DNA from: Mucilaginibacter xinganensis
Lineage (GTDB): Bacteria > Bacteroidota > Bacteroidia > Sphingobacteriales > Sphingobacteriaceae
Direction: 5' to 3'
DNA length: 46,293 nucleotides
Assembly: GCA_026225055.1 (NCBI GenBank)
Contig: JAMFSA010000106.1
Location: forward strand, 1 to 46,293
Shown here: piece by piece, positions 8,496-17,337 of the stretch
Layout of the letters: every line of letters starts with the position of its first letter
Numbering within the stretch: the stretch's first letter is position 1
Notes under the pieces: generated by a model
Told to the model about the DNA's origin: nothing
Databases searched by the model: none
The model's input: only the letters and a program-made list of their open reading frames with translations
Made by a program: the position numbers and the translations under genes

Positions 8496-9512
8496 ATGTC
8501 CCAGGGTTCAAATTTTGTTGATTATGTGAAGATATGCTGCCGTTCGGGGCATGGTGGGGCGGGTTCGTCGCACTTGCACCGCGATAAGCATACCGCTATG
8601 GGCGGCCCTGATGGTGGCGATGGCGGCAGGGGCGGGCACGTAATTGTAAAAGGCAATGCTCAGCTTTGGACCTTATTACACCTAAAGTTCCGTAAACACG
8701 TACTTGCCGGTGACGGCGAATCGGGCGGTAGCTCACAAAAAAGCGGAAAAACGGGCAGGGACGAGATTTTGGAAGTGCCTTTGGGTACTATCGCCAAAAA
8801 CTCTGAAACCGGCGAAACATTATTTGAAATAACCCAGGATGGCGAAACCCGCATACTTACCGAAGCAGGCAGGGGTGGTTTAGGCAACTGGCATTTTAAA
8901 ACATCAACTTTCCAAACCCCGCGCTTTGCCCAACCCGGCGAAGATGGTAAGGAGGAGTGGAACGTACTCGAACTAAAATTACTGGCTGATGTTGGTTTAG
9001 TTGGTTTCCCTAACGCGGGTAAATCAACGCTGCTATCAGTAGTTTCGGCAGCCAAGCCGGAGATAGCCGATTACGCCTTTACAACGCTTGTGCCCAATTT
9101 GGGTATAGTTGCCTACCGTAACAACAGATCGTTCGTTATGGCGGATATTCCGGGTATTATAGAGGGTGCATCACAGGGCAAAGGCTTAGGCTTCCGGTTC
9201 CTGAGGCATATTGAGCGTAACTCGGTATTGCTGTTCATGGTGCCTGCCGATACTAACCGTACCATAAAAGAAGAATATAACATCCTGCTGAAAGAATTGC
9301 AGGAATATAACCCCGAACTGATCCATAAACCACGCGTACTGGCCATTACCAAATCGGATATGCTGGATGATGAGTTGTTACAGGAAATGAAAAAGGAAGT
9401 GCCGCAGGATGTTCCGTCGATCTTTATATCATCGGTAGCCCAAAAAGGTATCAACGAACTGAAGGATCTTCTTTGGACGGAGATCAACACGGAGATCAAC
9501 AAAGAGCAATAA
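8496..9512 (+). CDS. obgE: Obg family GTPase (ObgE/CgtA)
   Basis: Obg binds GTP and the 50S ribosomal subunit and links ribosome assembly to growth and the stringent response. The 338-residue protein has the N-terminal glycine-rich Obg domain (about 1-160, with [12 protein letters not shown] near 36-47) and a G domain. G1 is GFPNAGKS at 170-177, the Thr of G2 is in AFTTLVPN near 195-201, G3 is DIPG at 217-220, and G4 appears as ITKSD. The C-terminal extension found in some homologues is missing, as is usual in this phylum. The ATG lies immediately after the inverted repeat. It converges with the polysaccharide operon, whose last stop codon is only 16 bases away, with no visible terminator between. 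Confidence 0.96.
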   Translation: MSQGSNFVDYVKICCRSGHGGAGSSHLHRDKHTAMGGPDGGDGGRGGHVIVKGNAQLWTLLHLKFRKHVLAGDGESGGSSQKSGKTGRDEILEVPLGTIAKNSETGETLFEITQDGETRILTEAGRGGLGNWHFKTSTFQTPRFAQPGEDGKEEWNVLELKLLADVGLVGFPNAGKSTLLSVVSAAKPEIADYAFTTLVPNLGIVAYRNNRSFVMADIPGIIEGASQGKGLGFRFLRHIERNSVLLFMVPADTNRTIKEEYNILLKELQEYNPELIHKPRVLAITKSDMLDDELLQEMKKEVPQDVPSIFISSVAQKGINELKDLLWTEINTEINKEQ

Positions 9513-9528
9513 GAAAAGCTTGTGGGAA

Positions 9529-11097
9529 TTACTTAGCCGAGTACAGCGTATACGCCGGGCTAAGTTTTTGAACGGAGAAGTCTTTGTATCCCCGGAAGAA
9601 TTTCATGATCATACCGGCTTTTGCCCCGTCGTAAGTTGCGGGCAGCACGATATATAATGGTCCTGCGTGGCCATCATAGCTATAATCATCATTATCAAAA
9701 GGAATATTTGCAGGCGGCTGATCAAGCGTTATGATGCGGTTGTGTTCTATCTCTAAACCAACATCAGGCGTTGTGAAAGCAAATATGGCATTAGTGTTCT
9801 GCTTGTCGAGCTGTAATAGATGATCTAACGAAGGCTGATCTATTGATTGCTGCGCCAGGCCTGTATTACCCCGCGCGCTAAGGTTGTTTACCTTATATAT
9901 CCTTACCAGTGTTGAATAATTAACAAAGGCTATGCAAATACATATCAACCCCAAAAGTATTTGGTATACGGGCCTGAATCTGCTGAACAGGTAGATGATC
10001 CCGGGCGCGAGCATCAGGCTCAGGATGCGGAAATGGCGGCTCTCGTAGGATATGTTTACCTGGCGCAAGAATGCCACGCTGAAGAACAATACCGATATGG
10101 CGTAAAAAACAATAATGAATAAGCGGTAATTACCTTTAGGGATATAGCGAATAATGGCAATTATCAGAATAAGGCTTGCCAACGCTGTGAAAAGTAAAAT
10201 GGGTAATACATAAGCCGGGGTTAATGTATTGCCGGGTTGATGGAATATTAAGCCGTGTGTAAGATCATCAACCGAAAAACCTGAAAGCAGCGGAGAGCCG
10301 AGTGGGAAACCGATGGCCTGCCAGCTAACTGTGAAACCAGTTGAGTTTGATGCGGGGTTAGCGCCTTTTGATAGAAAAAACACGTAGATGGCTACAAGTG
10401 ATATGGCTGCTGGAATAGCGAGCCAGATGCCATTCTTAACTAAGCGCTGAAGATTAAGATGATTTTTAATTGCCGATAAACGTAGCCACAGGCACATAAG
10501 CCCGGCCACATATACCCACATAAAGGATGATTTGCAGAGAAAGCCTATCCAGCCGGAGAGTAGTACAAATAGTAAAAGTTTGATGCCCGGTTTTTCTATC
10601 GCAATGCAGCCGTACAGGAACCAGCCTTCAAAACCGAAGACCAATAGTTCGCCGCCGCTGTAAAAAATGTAGGGGATGATAAATGCCAGCTGGCACATTA
10701 TGAGCAGCAGGCTGATGAGCGCTACGTTTGAGGTGAAGCCGATCTTTCTGAAAAAACAATAAAAACCAACAAGCCCGGATAACTGGAAAATAATGATGGT
10801 TAATATACAGGCCCATGCTGTATTTACGCCAAACAATAGTTTAAACCAATAAGGTATCAAATATTGCCCCGGTGACCACCAGGTTAGGAAATCGACGTTG
10901 TTTTTTGAGATATCATCCTGATTAGGGCTTACCAGCGTATTGAATTTGGCCCCCATTTGCATGGAGCGCAGTACCTGGAAACCATGGCAGGGATCGGGGT
11001 AAACAGAAGGCGGGCAAACGCATACCATTATCCCGAATACTGTCACCAGCACCGCGATAAATATAAGTATAGCTTTATTTGAACCGATATTTTTCAA
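9529..11097 (-). CDS. Polytopic membrane protein, GT-C-like glycosyltransferase candidate
   Basis: The 522-residue product has about ten to eleven hydrophobic helices spread over residues 10-400 and a soluble C-terminal tail of about 110 residues. An acidic PDPCHGF stretch follows the first helix (about residues 34-40), a position where GT-C (GT39/GT83-like) enzymes carry the catalytic Asp of the first periplasmic loop. These enzymes use polyprenyl-phosphate sugars on the periplasmic face. The assignment to GT-C is by layout and position, not by a firm family signature. The start is a TTG at 11097, two bases after the stop of the preceding gene, so it is probably translationally coupled; the next in-frame ATG would delete the first helix. 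It is the last gene of the polysaccharide operon. Confidence 0.6.
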   Translation of the reverse strand: MKNIGSNKAILIFIAVLVTVFGIMVCVCPPSVYPDPCHGFQVLRSMQMGAKFNTLVSPNQDDISKNNVDFLTWWSPGQYLIPYWFKLLFGVNTAWACILTIIIFQLSGLVGFYCFFRKIGFTSNVALISLLLIMCQLAFIIPYIFYSGGELLVFGFEGWFLYGCIAIEKPGIKLLLFVLLSGWIGFLCKSSFMWVYVAGLMCLWLRLSAIKNHLNLQRLVKNGIWLAIPAAISLVAIYVFFLSKGANPASNSTGFTVSWQAIGFPLGSPLLSGFSVDDLTHGLIFHQPGNTLTPAYVLPILLFTALASLILIIAIIRYIPKGNYRLFIIVFYAISVLFFSVAFLRQVNISYESRHFRILSLMLAPGIIYLFSRFRPVYQILLGLICICIAFVNYSTLVRIYKVNNLSARGNTGLAQQSIDQPSLDHLLQLDKQNTNAIFAFTTPDVGLEIEHNRIITLDQPPANIPFDNDDYSYDGHAGPLYIVLPATYDGAKAGMIMKFFRGYKDFSVQKLSPAYTLYSAK

Positions 11098-11099
11098 GT

Positions 11100-11651
11100 T
11101 TAACTAATAATACGTTCACGAACTTTTACCGCGGGATTGCCCTGGTAAATGGAATAAGCCTCCAAATCTTTGTTAGCCACAGAGCCGGAGGTAAGTACCG
11201 CGTGACTGGCAACGGTAACGCCCTGGTTAACTATGCCCTGCGCGCCTATCCAGGCACCATCCTCTAAAATTATATTCCCGGTTATTAAGTCGAAGGTAGT
11301 TTTTTTATAGTTATGGCTGCCTGTAAGTAACAGTGCTCCTTGTGAAAGGCATGCATTGGCACCAATGGTGATCATTACTAAATTATCTATCCACACGTTT
11401 TCACCTATCCATGTTTCATCGCCTATGGTTAAAAACCAGGGATATTTGATATTTACGCAGGGCTTAATAGTTACGTTGTTACCGATCCTGGCTCCAAATA
11501 ACCGTAATAAAAAAACCTTGATTCCATTAACCGGCAGCAAACTTGTTTTAAAAATAACGGCGTTGATGTAAAACCATATTATCCTTTTCAGCGGATTACC
11601 ACCGGGATGGAAGGGGTAATTATTATAGGCTGAAAGGTTAGTTTGCTGCAT
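11100..11651 (-). CDS. WcaF-like acetyltransferase (left-handed beta-helix)
   Basis: This is a hexapeptide-repeat O-acetyltransferase of the WcaF/NodL type, expected to transfer acetyl from acetyl-CoA to a sugar of the exopolysaccharide in the cytoplasm. The repeats run through GNNVTIKPCVNI, IGDETWIGENVWI, IGANACLSQGALLLTGSHNY and AWIGAQGIVNQGVTVASHAVL; the His of GSHNY is the usual catalytic residue. The tail QGNPAVKVRERI is the normal family end. I place the start at the ATG at 11651 (183 residues), which overlaps the end of the preceding gene by 14 bases; a TTG five codons further upstream is less likely. The full operon context supports a role in glycan decoration. Confidence 0.88.
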   Translation of the reverse strand: MQQTNLSAYNNYPFHPGGNPLKRIIWFYINAVIFKTSLLPVNGIKVFLLRLFGARIGNNVTIKPCVNIKYPWFLTIGDETWIGENVWIDNLVMITIGANACLSQGALLLTGSHNYKKTTFDLITGNIILEDGAWIGAQGIVNQGVTVASHAVLTSGSVANKDLEAYSIYQGNPAVKVRERIIS

Positions 11652-13044
11652 GTTCCTTGTTTTCAATTACAGGGTTCTTCACCCAAAAATACAAGCTTAT
11701 AGCTATAATAATATAGATAGTGATATTAAATATAGTATGGTGGTCAATTACCTTGGCTGTATTCTTATTCCAATACAGGCCCAACAGGACGAAACGGATC
11801 ACGTTTAAAAATTCGATAGTAAGGATGCCTGCCACAATAAAGATCAGTTTCTTTTTTAATGGTTTAGGATAGGCCAGTACAAATGCTGTAAAAAAACTGA
11901 TAATACCCAAACCAAGACAAGAATATACTACCTGTATGGCGTAATGCCCCACAACCAGCATTTCGGTGTCATTAGTTATGGCAGTAAAACCAAGAATGTT
12001 TAGGATTGAGGCGCTACTATTTAGTAAAACAGAACGCAGGCCTTGTATATAATTTAAACGTTCAGCCAAAAAAGGACTGTAATGATTGCCGGGGCTGGTG
12101 AGCCCAAAAAACATGATGTTAAAAAAATAAAACACCAGGAACAAAAAGATAAACGAGAATATAAACCCGGTTATTTGGTTTGAGCCCGAAGTTTTGCCTG
12201 CCTTTTTTCTTTGCTCATAAATCTTTGCATCGATCAAAAACCGGAACCAGAAGCCTTGTAAAAAATGGAAGATCAATCCCTCCGTTCCATCTAAAAACCC
12301 CAACCGTATAAAATACCTGATTATAAAGTAAACGACCGGCCTTACAAATAGCGGGAAGCTTTCGTATTGTTTTTTAATATAGCGACGGCGTTCAATGGGG
12401 TTGCCGGTTAATTTGGCTTTTATTACTTCGCCATTTACAGTATCATCATTGGCAGTACTAATCAGGTATTCCGCCTCGAGAGTTGCCCAATGGTTATGCC
12501 TGGCAATAAAAGTATTTATTGATTCGGTGATGATATCTATCATATCACCTTTCAAAATTTTGGTTTTTCCGGTTATTTTAAAGTGCTGATCGTATAATTT
12601 ATCCTCGCACTGGCCAAAACCTTTTCTGAATAATATGGCATGATAAGTAGGGTAGTGGCCACCATGCTTTATCCATTTATCCATAAACATGGTTCTGCGG
12701 CTCACCAGGAAACCATTTACATCAGCATCTATAGATTCATTAAATGTAGCTGTAAGCTCAGTAACAAGTTCAGGAGTAGCACGATGATCGGCATCAAGAT
12801 TAAGGATCCAGCCGGTAGTTATAGGAAGATTATTAAAAGCCCAGTTTCTTTGAACGCTGTAGTTTTCGAAGGGGTGATGGAAAATGTTGGCTGTGTATTG
12901 CCTGCAAATTTCCAGCGTTTTGTCGGTTGATCCCGAATCAACAATAAATATGTCAACATTCAACGGCACGAGGCTTTCCAGGCAGGCACGGATGTTGCGC
13001 TCCTCGTTATAAGTTAATACAATAACCGAAAACTTATCTGTCAC
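11638..13044 (-). CDS. GT2 glycosyltransferase fused to an exosortase-type membrane domain
   Basis: The 468-residue protein has two parts. Residues 1-~250 are a GT2 (GT-A) transferase: VIVLTYNEERNI at 8-19, VDSGSTDKT at 35-43 and the DxD-like LDADHRATPE at 83-92. From about 292 on there are five or six membrane helices of exosortase/archaeosortase type. Cys376 in YSCLGLG, Arg417 in LNVIRF and His435 or His436 in IDHHTIFN have the order and spacing of the family's catalytic Cys, Arg and His, and they are flanked by the usual AYPKPLKKK loop. Exosortases cut C-terminal sorting signals (such as PEP-CTERM) of exported proteins and are encoded with exopolysaccharide genes. The GTG start overlaps the preceding stop by four bases (GTGA). 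No signature supports an alternative reading of the C-terminal half, but the substrate is unknown. Confidence 0.85.
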   Translation of the reverse strand: MTDKFSVIVLTYNEERNIRACLESLVPLNVDIFIVDSGSTDKTLEICRQYTANIFHHPFENYSVQRNWAFNNLPITTGWILNLDADHRATPELVTELTATFNESIDADVNGFLVSRRTMFMDKWIKHGGHYPTYHAILFRKGFGQCEDKLYDQHFKITGKTKILKGDMIDIITESINTFIARHNHWATLEAEYLISTANDDTVNGEVIKAKLTGNPIERRRYIKKQYESFPLFVRPVVYFIIRYFIRLGFLDGTEGLIFHFLQGFWFRFLIDAKIYEQRKKAGKTSGSNQITGFIFSFIFLFLVFYFFNIMFFGLTSPGNHYSPFLAERLNYIQGLRSVLLNSSASILNILGFTAITNDTEMLVVGHYAIQVVYSCLGLGIISFFTAFVLAYPKPLKKKLIFIVAGILTIEFLNVIRFVLLGLYWNKNTAKVIDHHTIFNITIYIIIAISLYFWVKNPVIENKEHAAN

Positions 13045-13664
13045 ACCGCTTTTGCTTTAATCAACATTGTCATCCATAGGTATGGCAGCCTGCCGCACCC
13101 TCTAAAATCAGTTACCTTAAAACCACGTTGGCTTAGTAATTTGGTAATTGATTTTACCGACCAAAACTTAATATGGCCGCCTTGCCATAAAGGGTCGATA
13201 TGCGTATCCCATCTATCAAATATACTTAGCATCAGGTTTTTTAAATAACCGTGATAAGGAGTGGTGAGTATCAGCTCACCTTTGCTTTCATCTAAAATTT
13301 TCCGGCACAGTTCGGCAAACTTATAGGGGTCGTACAAATGTTCAATTACTTCTGTTGAAATGATGGTATCAAATGTTATCCCCTTGAGTTCTTCCGGTAA
13401 TTCCTCGGTTGAGAAATCCTGGATAAAAAAACGGTCGGGATGCTGCTGTCGCGCGATCGCGATTCCTGCCTCAGAAGCATCAGTACCATAAACATTAAAT
13501 CCTTTTGATATCAGGTCATTAGCAATAACACCGTTACCGCAGCCCATATCTAAAATGCATTTATTGACGTTTTTATCCAGTATGGGAAGCAGCTGTTTTT
13601 GAATATAAAAAAATGTATGAAAAGGTTCAGCGTTTTCATATCCAAATTCCTGATATTCACTCAT
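13041..13664 (-). CDS. Class I SAM-dependent methyltransferase
   Basis: This 207-residue protein shows SAM-binding motif I as ILDMGCGNG (37-45), the acidic end of strand 2 in VYGTDAS, and a motif IV-like FDTIISTEVIEHL, the pattern of UbiG/UbiE-like small-molecule methyltransferases. In this operon it most likely methylates a sugar hydroxyl or a lipid-linked intermediate in the cytoplasm. The ATG start overlaps the stop codon of the upstream glycosyltransferase by four bases (ATGA), and its own stop overlaps the GTG of the exosortase fusion, so the three genes are tightly coupled. A role in ubiquinone or menaquinone synthesis is not suggested by the context. Confidence 0.88.
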   Translation of the reverse strand: MSEYQEFGYENAEPFHTFFYIQKQLLPILDKNVNKCILDMGCGNGVIANDLISKGFNVYGTDASEAGIAIARQQHPDRFFIQDFSTEELPEELKGITFDTIISTEVIEHLYDPYKFAELCRKILDESKGELILTTPYHGYLKNLMLSIFDRWDTHIDPLWQGGHIKFWSVKSITKLLSQRGFKVTDFRGCGRLPYLWMTMLIKAKAV

Positions 13665-14797
13665 TTCGTAATTATTTGATTGTACATATTCATATATTTT
13701 ACAGCCAGGTTGTTATAGTTAAAATCCTCTAAAATAGTTACCGGCGCTTCTTTTCTTATCCGTTGTAATTCATCAGGCTTGTTGCTAATATTATTGATAG
13801 CAGCAGTTACTGACGCGGCATTCGTTTGGCATATCCAGCCTAAGCTATTGGTTGCCACGTAATCGGCCAGGCCAACCTGTTCGCTTATGAGTACTGCTGT
13901 ACCCACACTCAGGCTTTCGATAACTACGTTGCCGAAGTTTTCATCATGCGAAGGTAGTACAAGCAGGTCATGCGCATGTAGCAGGTCAAACTTATTATTG
14001 GTTTGAAAGCCTATCCAATCTATATCCCCATCGATATTATTGTTTACAGCAATAGCTTTAAGAGAGTTAATATAATCACTATTGCCATCACCAGCAATAG
14101 TTAAGCGATAGGGGATGGTAACTTCTTTAAGCGCGTCAAATAAAATGTCCAAGCCTTTTTTTTCTTCTATTCGCGAAAGAAAGATCAGTTTAATGTGATC
14201 GGTACCAGGAGTAGCCGTGTATTGTTTATTTACATTAAGCCGGATGAAGTTTGGAATATTAAAAAAATGCTTAGCCTGTATGATACTTTTAACCGCCGCA
14301 TATTCATTATCAGAAGTAGTATGGATATCGCATTTTTTAAGCAATGGCTTTGTTAAAAAAGTATGTATTAATCCTTTTACACCGTTATTTTTATTGTTAA
14401 ATGAGTAATTGCTCAGCGTTCCCCTGGGTGATACAACAACTTTTACATTACGCATTACAGCTATGAGGCACGATAACATGGAAACTAAATTCCACCAGGC
14501 ATGGATATGAACAACATCATAATCCCGGGCTTTTTGCCAAACATTTTTTAACAGAGCGGGTGATAAATGGGTATGATCTTTAGTTATGCGCTTAAAATAA
14601 ATAACAGTTACGCCATCAATTATAACAGGTTGGTTTATAGTAACCGATAATTCGTTTAAGCCGTTTGCTGTAGTTGTAAAAACCGTTACTTCGGCGCCTT
14701 GTTTAGATAATTGCTCGGCCAGCATTGATACCGACATGATTGGCCCGCCATAAATATATGCCGGCTTATAAGAAGCGCTGATCTGCAGTATTTTCAA
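13661..14797 (-). CDS. Glycosyltransferase family 4
   Basis: A GT-B retaining glycosyltransferase. The N-terminal donor-independent half begins KILQISASYKPAYIYGGPIMSV, a family-typical opening with the GG-loop, and the C-terminal half has the nucleotide-sugar site LSRIEEKKGLDIL and the E-x7-E motif in SHDENFGNVVIESLSVG. I choose the TTG at 14797 as start (378 residues). It overlaps the stop codon of the Wzy-like gene (TTGA), follows an AAAAGAGG stretch, and puts the first beta strand at the N-terminus. A TTG at 14863 would add 22 residues with no counterpart in the family and a 70-base overlap. The sugar and linkage are unknown. Confidence 0.9.
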   Translation of the reverse strand: MKILQISASYKPAYIYGGPIMSVSMLAEQLSKQGAEVTVFTTTANGLNELSVTINQPVIIDGVTVIYFKRITKDHTHLSPALLKNVWQKARDYDVVHIHAWWNLVSMLSCLIAVMRNVKVVVSPRGTLSNYSFNNKNNGVKGLIHTFLTKPLLKKCDIHTTSDNEYAAVKSIIQAKHFFNIPNFIRLNVNKQYTATPGTDHIKLIFLSRIEEKKGLDILFDALKEVTIPYRLTIAGDGNSDYINSLKAIAVNNNIDGDIDWIGFQTNNKFDLLHAHDLLVLPSHDENFGNVVIESLSVGTAVLISEQVGLADYVATNSLGWICQTNAASVTAAINNISNKPDELQRIRKEAPVTILEDFNYNNLAVKYMNMYNQIITK

Positions 14798-16194
14798 GCC
14801 TCTTTTAAAATTTTGGTTGCTGTAAAGATCTTGAATATAACGAGCATACTGATATATCCCCAAAAAACAGAATTGATCAGGAATTCAAAGCTCAGCCCCC
14901 GCCAAAAGATCTGGAACAGGCCTGTAAAAATGAGAGCAGTACCCAAGGTATATCCGCCAAAAAGTTTTTCGGCTTGAACTGATATAATCGAGGCTATGGC
15001 GCCGTAAAGAAAAAGGCCAATGAATACACCAAGCGTACCGCCCGAAAGATAAGTATCTACAATGTAAGCCGGCTTGGCCGAAACCTGTGAATTTCTGTTT
15101 ACCGCGCCTGCGTCATATACCCGTTCCATTACCAGGTCTTCGGTGATTGGTTTTCCGGGCCAGAATAACCGAGGTACAAGCACTATTGCCGATTGTTTTA
15201 ACAACTGGAAGCCGTAATAATCAATATTTTGGGGAGTAGATTGAATGTATATGGTAAACATATCTACTTCGCTGAGCCTGTTAACCAGGAAATCCCAATT
15301 TGTTCCATCTTTTGAATCATCATTCAGCGCCGCATCAAGCGCAAGGGCTGTTGCCTCATCAGCTTGCGTATCACCCGACCACGCATTCTGGCGAAACGTG
15401 GCAGCGAACTTGGGAAGTATCACGAATAATAAGAATAACGCCGGAACAAATATCACCAGAACTGTTTTTTTATAGCTTGGATATAGAAAAAGACCTAACA
15501 CCATAACACTTATGATAATAGGTTCTTTATAACCGGAAATTACCCCCTGATAAAAATTGAAACAATACAATACAATGCATATAATAGTGTTCCATATTTT
15601 TTGTAATGGGATGGCAAATGCCAGTGCAAGCGTGCCTGCAATAAAGCTTAAGGAGTTTAATTGATAATAAAATTGAGATAGGCCAGGAACATTTAAGAAA
15701 AACAGAGATACTGGAAAGGCTATCAGGGCCATTATCAGAACCATATTGGCTATTTTTTCTTTTTCAATATAGTATCTTGTTTCTACAGGATATTTCATAA
15801 ATATCAGAATACCGGTAACCATTGCGGCATGGCCCAATACATAATATCGCTGGCATTGGGCTACGAGTGCCAATTGGGTTTGATCTATCAGCAGATATTC
15901 ATTTGTTTGTTTGAAATTATTATACCCGTATAAGTTTAAAAAGTAAAAAATTGACGAACAGGCCATATAGCCAATAAAAATGATCTGGACTATAAAGATA
16001 GGCCGCATAATCTGTTCGGCAGTAGTGAGATCAGTAGGCAAAGGTTTTATTTTGCCTGCGTATACAAGATAAAAAATAAAGAATGAACCGACCCATGCAA
16101 TGAGGTAAGACACCGTGGGCATTGATTGAAACAATAGCGCAAGCACCCATGGCACATACAGAATTAAATATCTTTCAAACGAAACGTTTTTCAT
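14794..16194 (-). CDS. Wzy-like polysaccharide polymerase candidate, polytopic membrane protein
   Basis: The 466-residue protein has roughly ten to twelve membrane helices with one long soluble stretch (about residues 255-340, KFAATFRQNAWSGD onward) between helices, the layout of O-antigen polymerase/ligase-like proteins. The soluble loop ends in LVPRLFWPGKP, a motif seen in several Bacteroidota O-antigen polymerase-like proteins. It probably joins repeat units on the periplasmic face of the inner membrane. I recall that Bacteroidota exosortase loci carry a Wzy-like partner of this size, and the exosortase fusion is two genes downstream, but the sequence alone does not prove that pairing. It starts with ATG one base before the stop of the preceding gene. 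Confidence 0.7.
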   Translation of the reverse strand: MKNVSFERYLILYVPWVLALLFQSMPTVSYLIAWVGSFFIFYLVYAGKIKPLPTDLTTAEQIMRPIFIVQIIFIGYMACSSIFYFLNLYGYNNFKQTNEYLLIDQTQLALVAQCQRYYVLGHAAMVTGILIFMKYPVETRYYIEKEKIANMVLIMALIAFPVSLFFLNVPGLSQFYYQLNSLSFIAGTLALAFAIPLQKIWNTIICIVLYCFNFYQGVISGYKEPIIISVMVLGLFLYPSYKKTVLVIFVPALFLLFVILPKFAATFRQNAWSGDTQADEATALALDAALNDDSKDGTNWDFLVNRLSEVDMFTIYIQSTPQNIDYYGFQLLKQSAIVLVPRLFWPGKPITEDLVMERVYDAGAVNRNSQVSAKPAYIVDTYLSGGTLGVFIGLFLYGAIASIISVQAEKLFGGYTLGTALIFTGLFQIFWRGLSFEFLINSVFWGYISMLVIFKIFTATKILKEA

Positions 16195-17337
16195 TTATAC
16201 AGCTTTTTCAATTGCCTGGGCTTGTTTCTCGAAATTCCAATCGTTAATTATTTGCCTGGATGATTTCCCCATTGATGTTAATTCTTCCCGTTTTTTTCCT
16301 GCTAAGGTATTCAATTGTAAAACTAAATCAGCAAGTGCCGATTCTTTAAATATGGCTCCGTTATTACCGGGGATAATCAGATCAATGGCTGAGCCAACTT
16401 TATCTGATGCTAAAACGGCTTTTTGGCATACCATAGCTTCATTTATAGCAAGCCCCCAGGTTTCAGACTTTGATGGCAGGCAAAAAAGATCACATGCCTG
16501 GTATACTACGGGTATGTAAGATTGGTTTTGAAAACCCATAAAATGAATATTGGGGTTTCCGGCTGCTTTTAATTTTAATTCATTTTCCAGCGCCCCATTG
16601 CCAACAAGCAGCAGGTGCACATTTTCTTTGTTTATGGACTGAAAGGCCTCAAGCAATAAAAAGGGAGATTTTATATCTTCAAACTTACCGGCAAATAAAA
16701 TAAGTATGTCTTTATCATTCAGGCCTAATTCGTCACGCAGCGCTTTTGCTTCTTCATCCCTGTTTTGGGCAAATCTTTCATTATCTATGGCATGGGGTGC
16801 AAAGTTAAGCTGCTGTTCCTTTAACCCATACTTTTTAAAATAGGCTTTGTTGTTTGTGCCTACATACAGGGCATGATCAACATGGGTGTATATCCATTTT
16901 AATAAAGCAAATCTGAGCAGTGTTTTAAAACCGCTTTGCTCGCGGAGCAGGTTTGAATCGCCCCGGAATATAATAGGTACTTTGTTTTTGAAATGCCTTA
17001 ATACTTTTAAATGGCTGGCATATGCCCATCCATAAATCAGTATAGCATCAGGCCCATAGCTTTTTATTTGTTGGATTAAGCCGGGGTTTACAATGCCATT
17101 AAAACTGCTTGAGCCCGGATTTTTAGAGGTGTTGGTAACCCATTCATAGGGGTAACCTTCAAGCAAAGGCAAATCCCATTGTACTGTTTTGCCGAAGCCC
17201 GGATCAAATTTATTCATAGAACCTTCGCCCCAGGTATAAAAAACCCTGATCTCAATTTGCTGCCTTTGGTGCAGTAACTTAAATACCGGTGAGTAGTATT
17301 GAATAGGGTGCGTGGTAATTATGGCCAGCTTTTTCAT
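16195..17337 (-). CDS. Glycosyltransferase family 4
   Basis: The 380-residue GT-B protein starts KKLAIITTHPIQYYSPVFKLL, an opening shared by a set of Bacteroidota polysaccharide transferases. The donor site shows LFAGKFEDIKSPFLLLEAF, HFMGFQNQS and the E-x7-E motif in SKSETWGLAINEAM. It would add one sugar of the repeat unit in the cytoplasm. The gene abuts the Wzy-like gene (its stop lies next to that gene's ATG) and its own start overlaps the upstream transferase stop by four bases, so translation is likely coupled. Confidence 0.9.
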   Translation of the reverse strand: MKKLAIITTHPIQYYSPVFKLLHQRQQIEIRVFYTWGEGSMNKFDPGFGKTVQWDLPLLEGYPYEWVTNTSKNPGSSSFNGIVNPGLIQQIKSYGPDAILIYGWAYASHLKVLRHFKNKVPIIFRGDSNLLREQSGFKTLLRFALLKWIYTHVDHALYVGTNNKAYFKKYGLKEQQLNFAPHAIDNERFAQNRDEEAKALRDELGLNDKDILILFAGKFEDIKSPFLLLEAFQSINKENVHLLLVGNGALENELKLKAAGNPNIHFMGFQNQSYIPVVYQACDLFCLPSKSETWGLAINEAMVCQKAVLASDKVGSAIDLIIPGNNGAIFKESALADLVLQLNTLAGKKREELTSMGKSSRQIINDWNFEKQAQAIEKAV

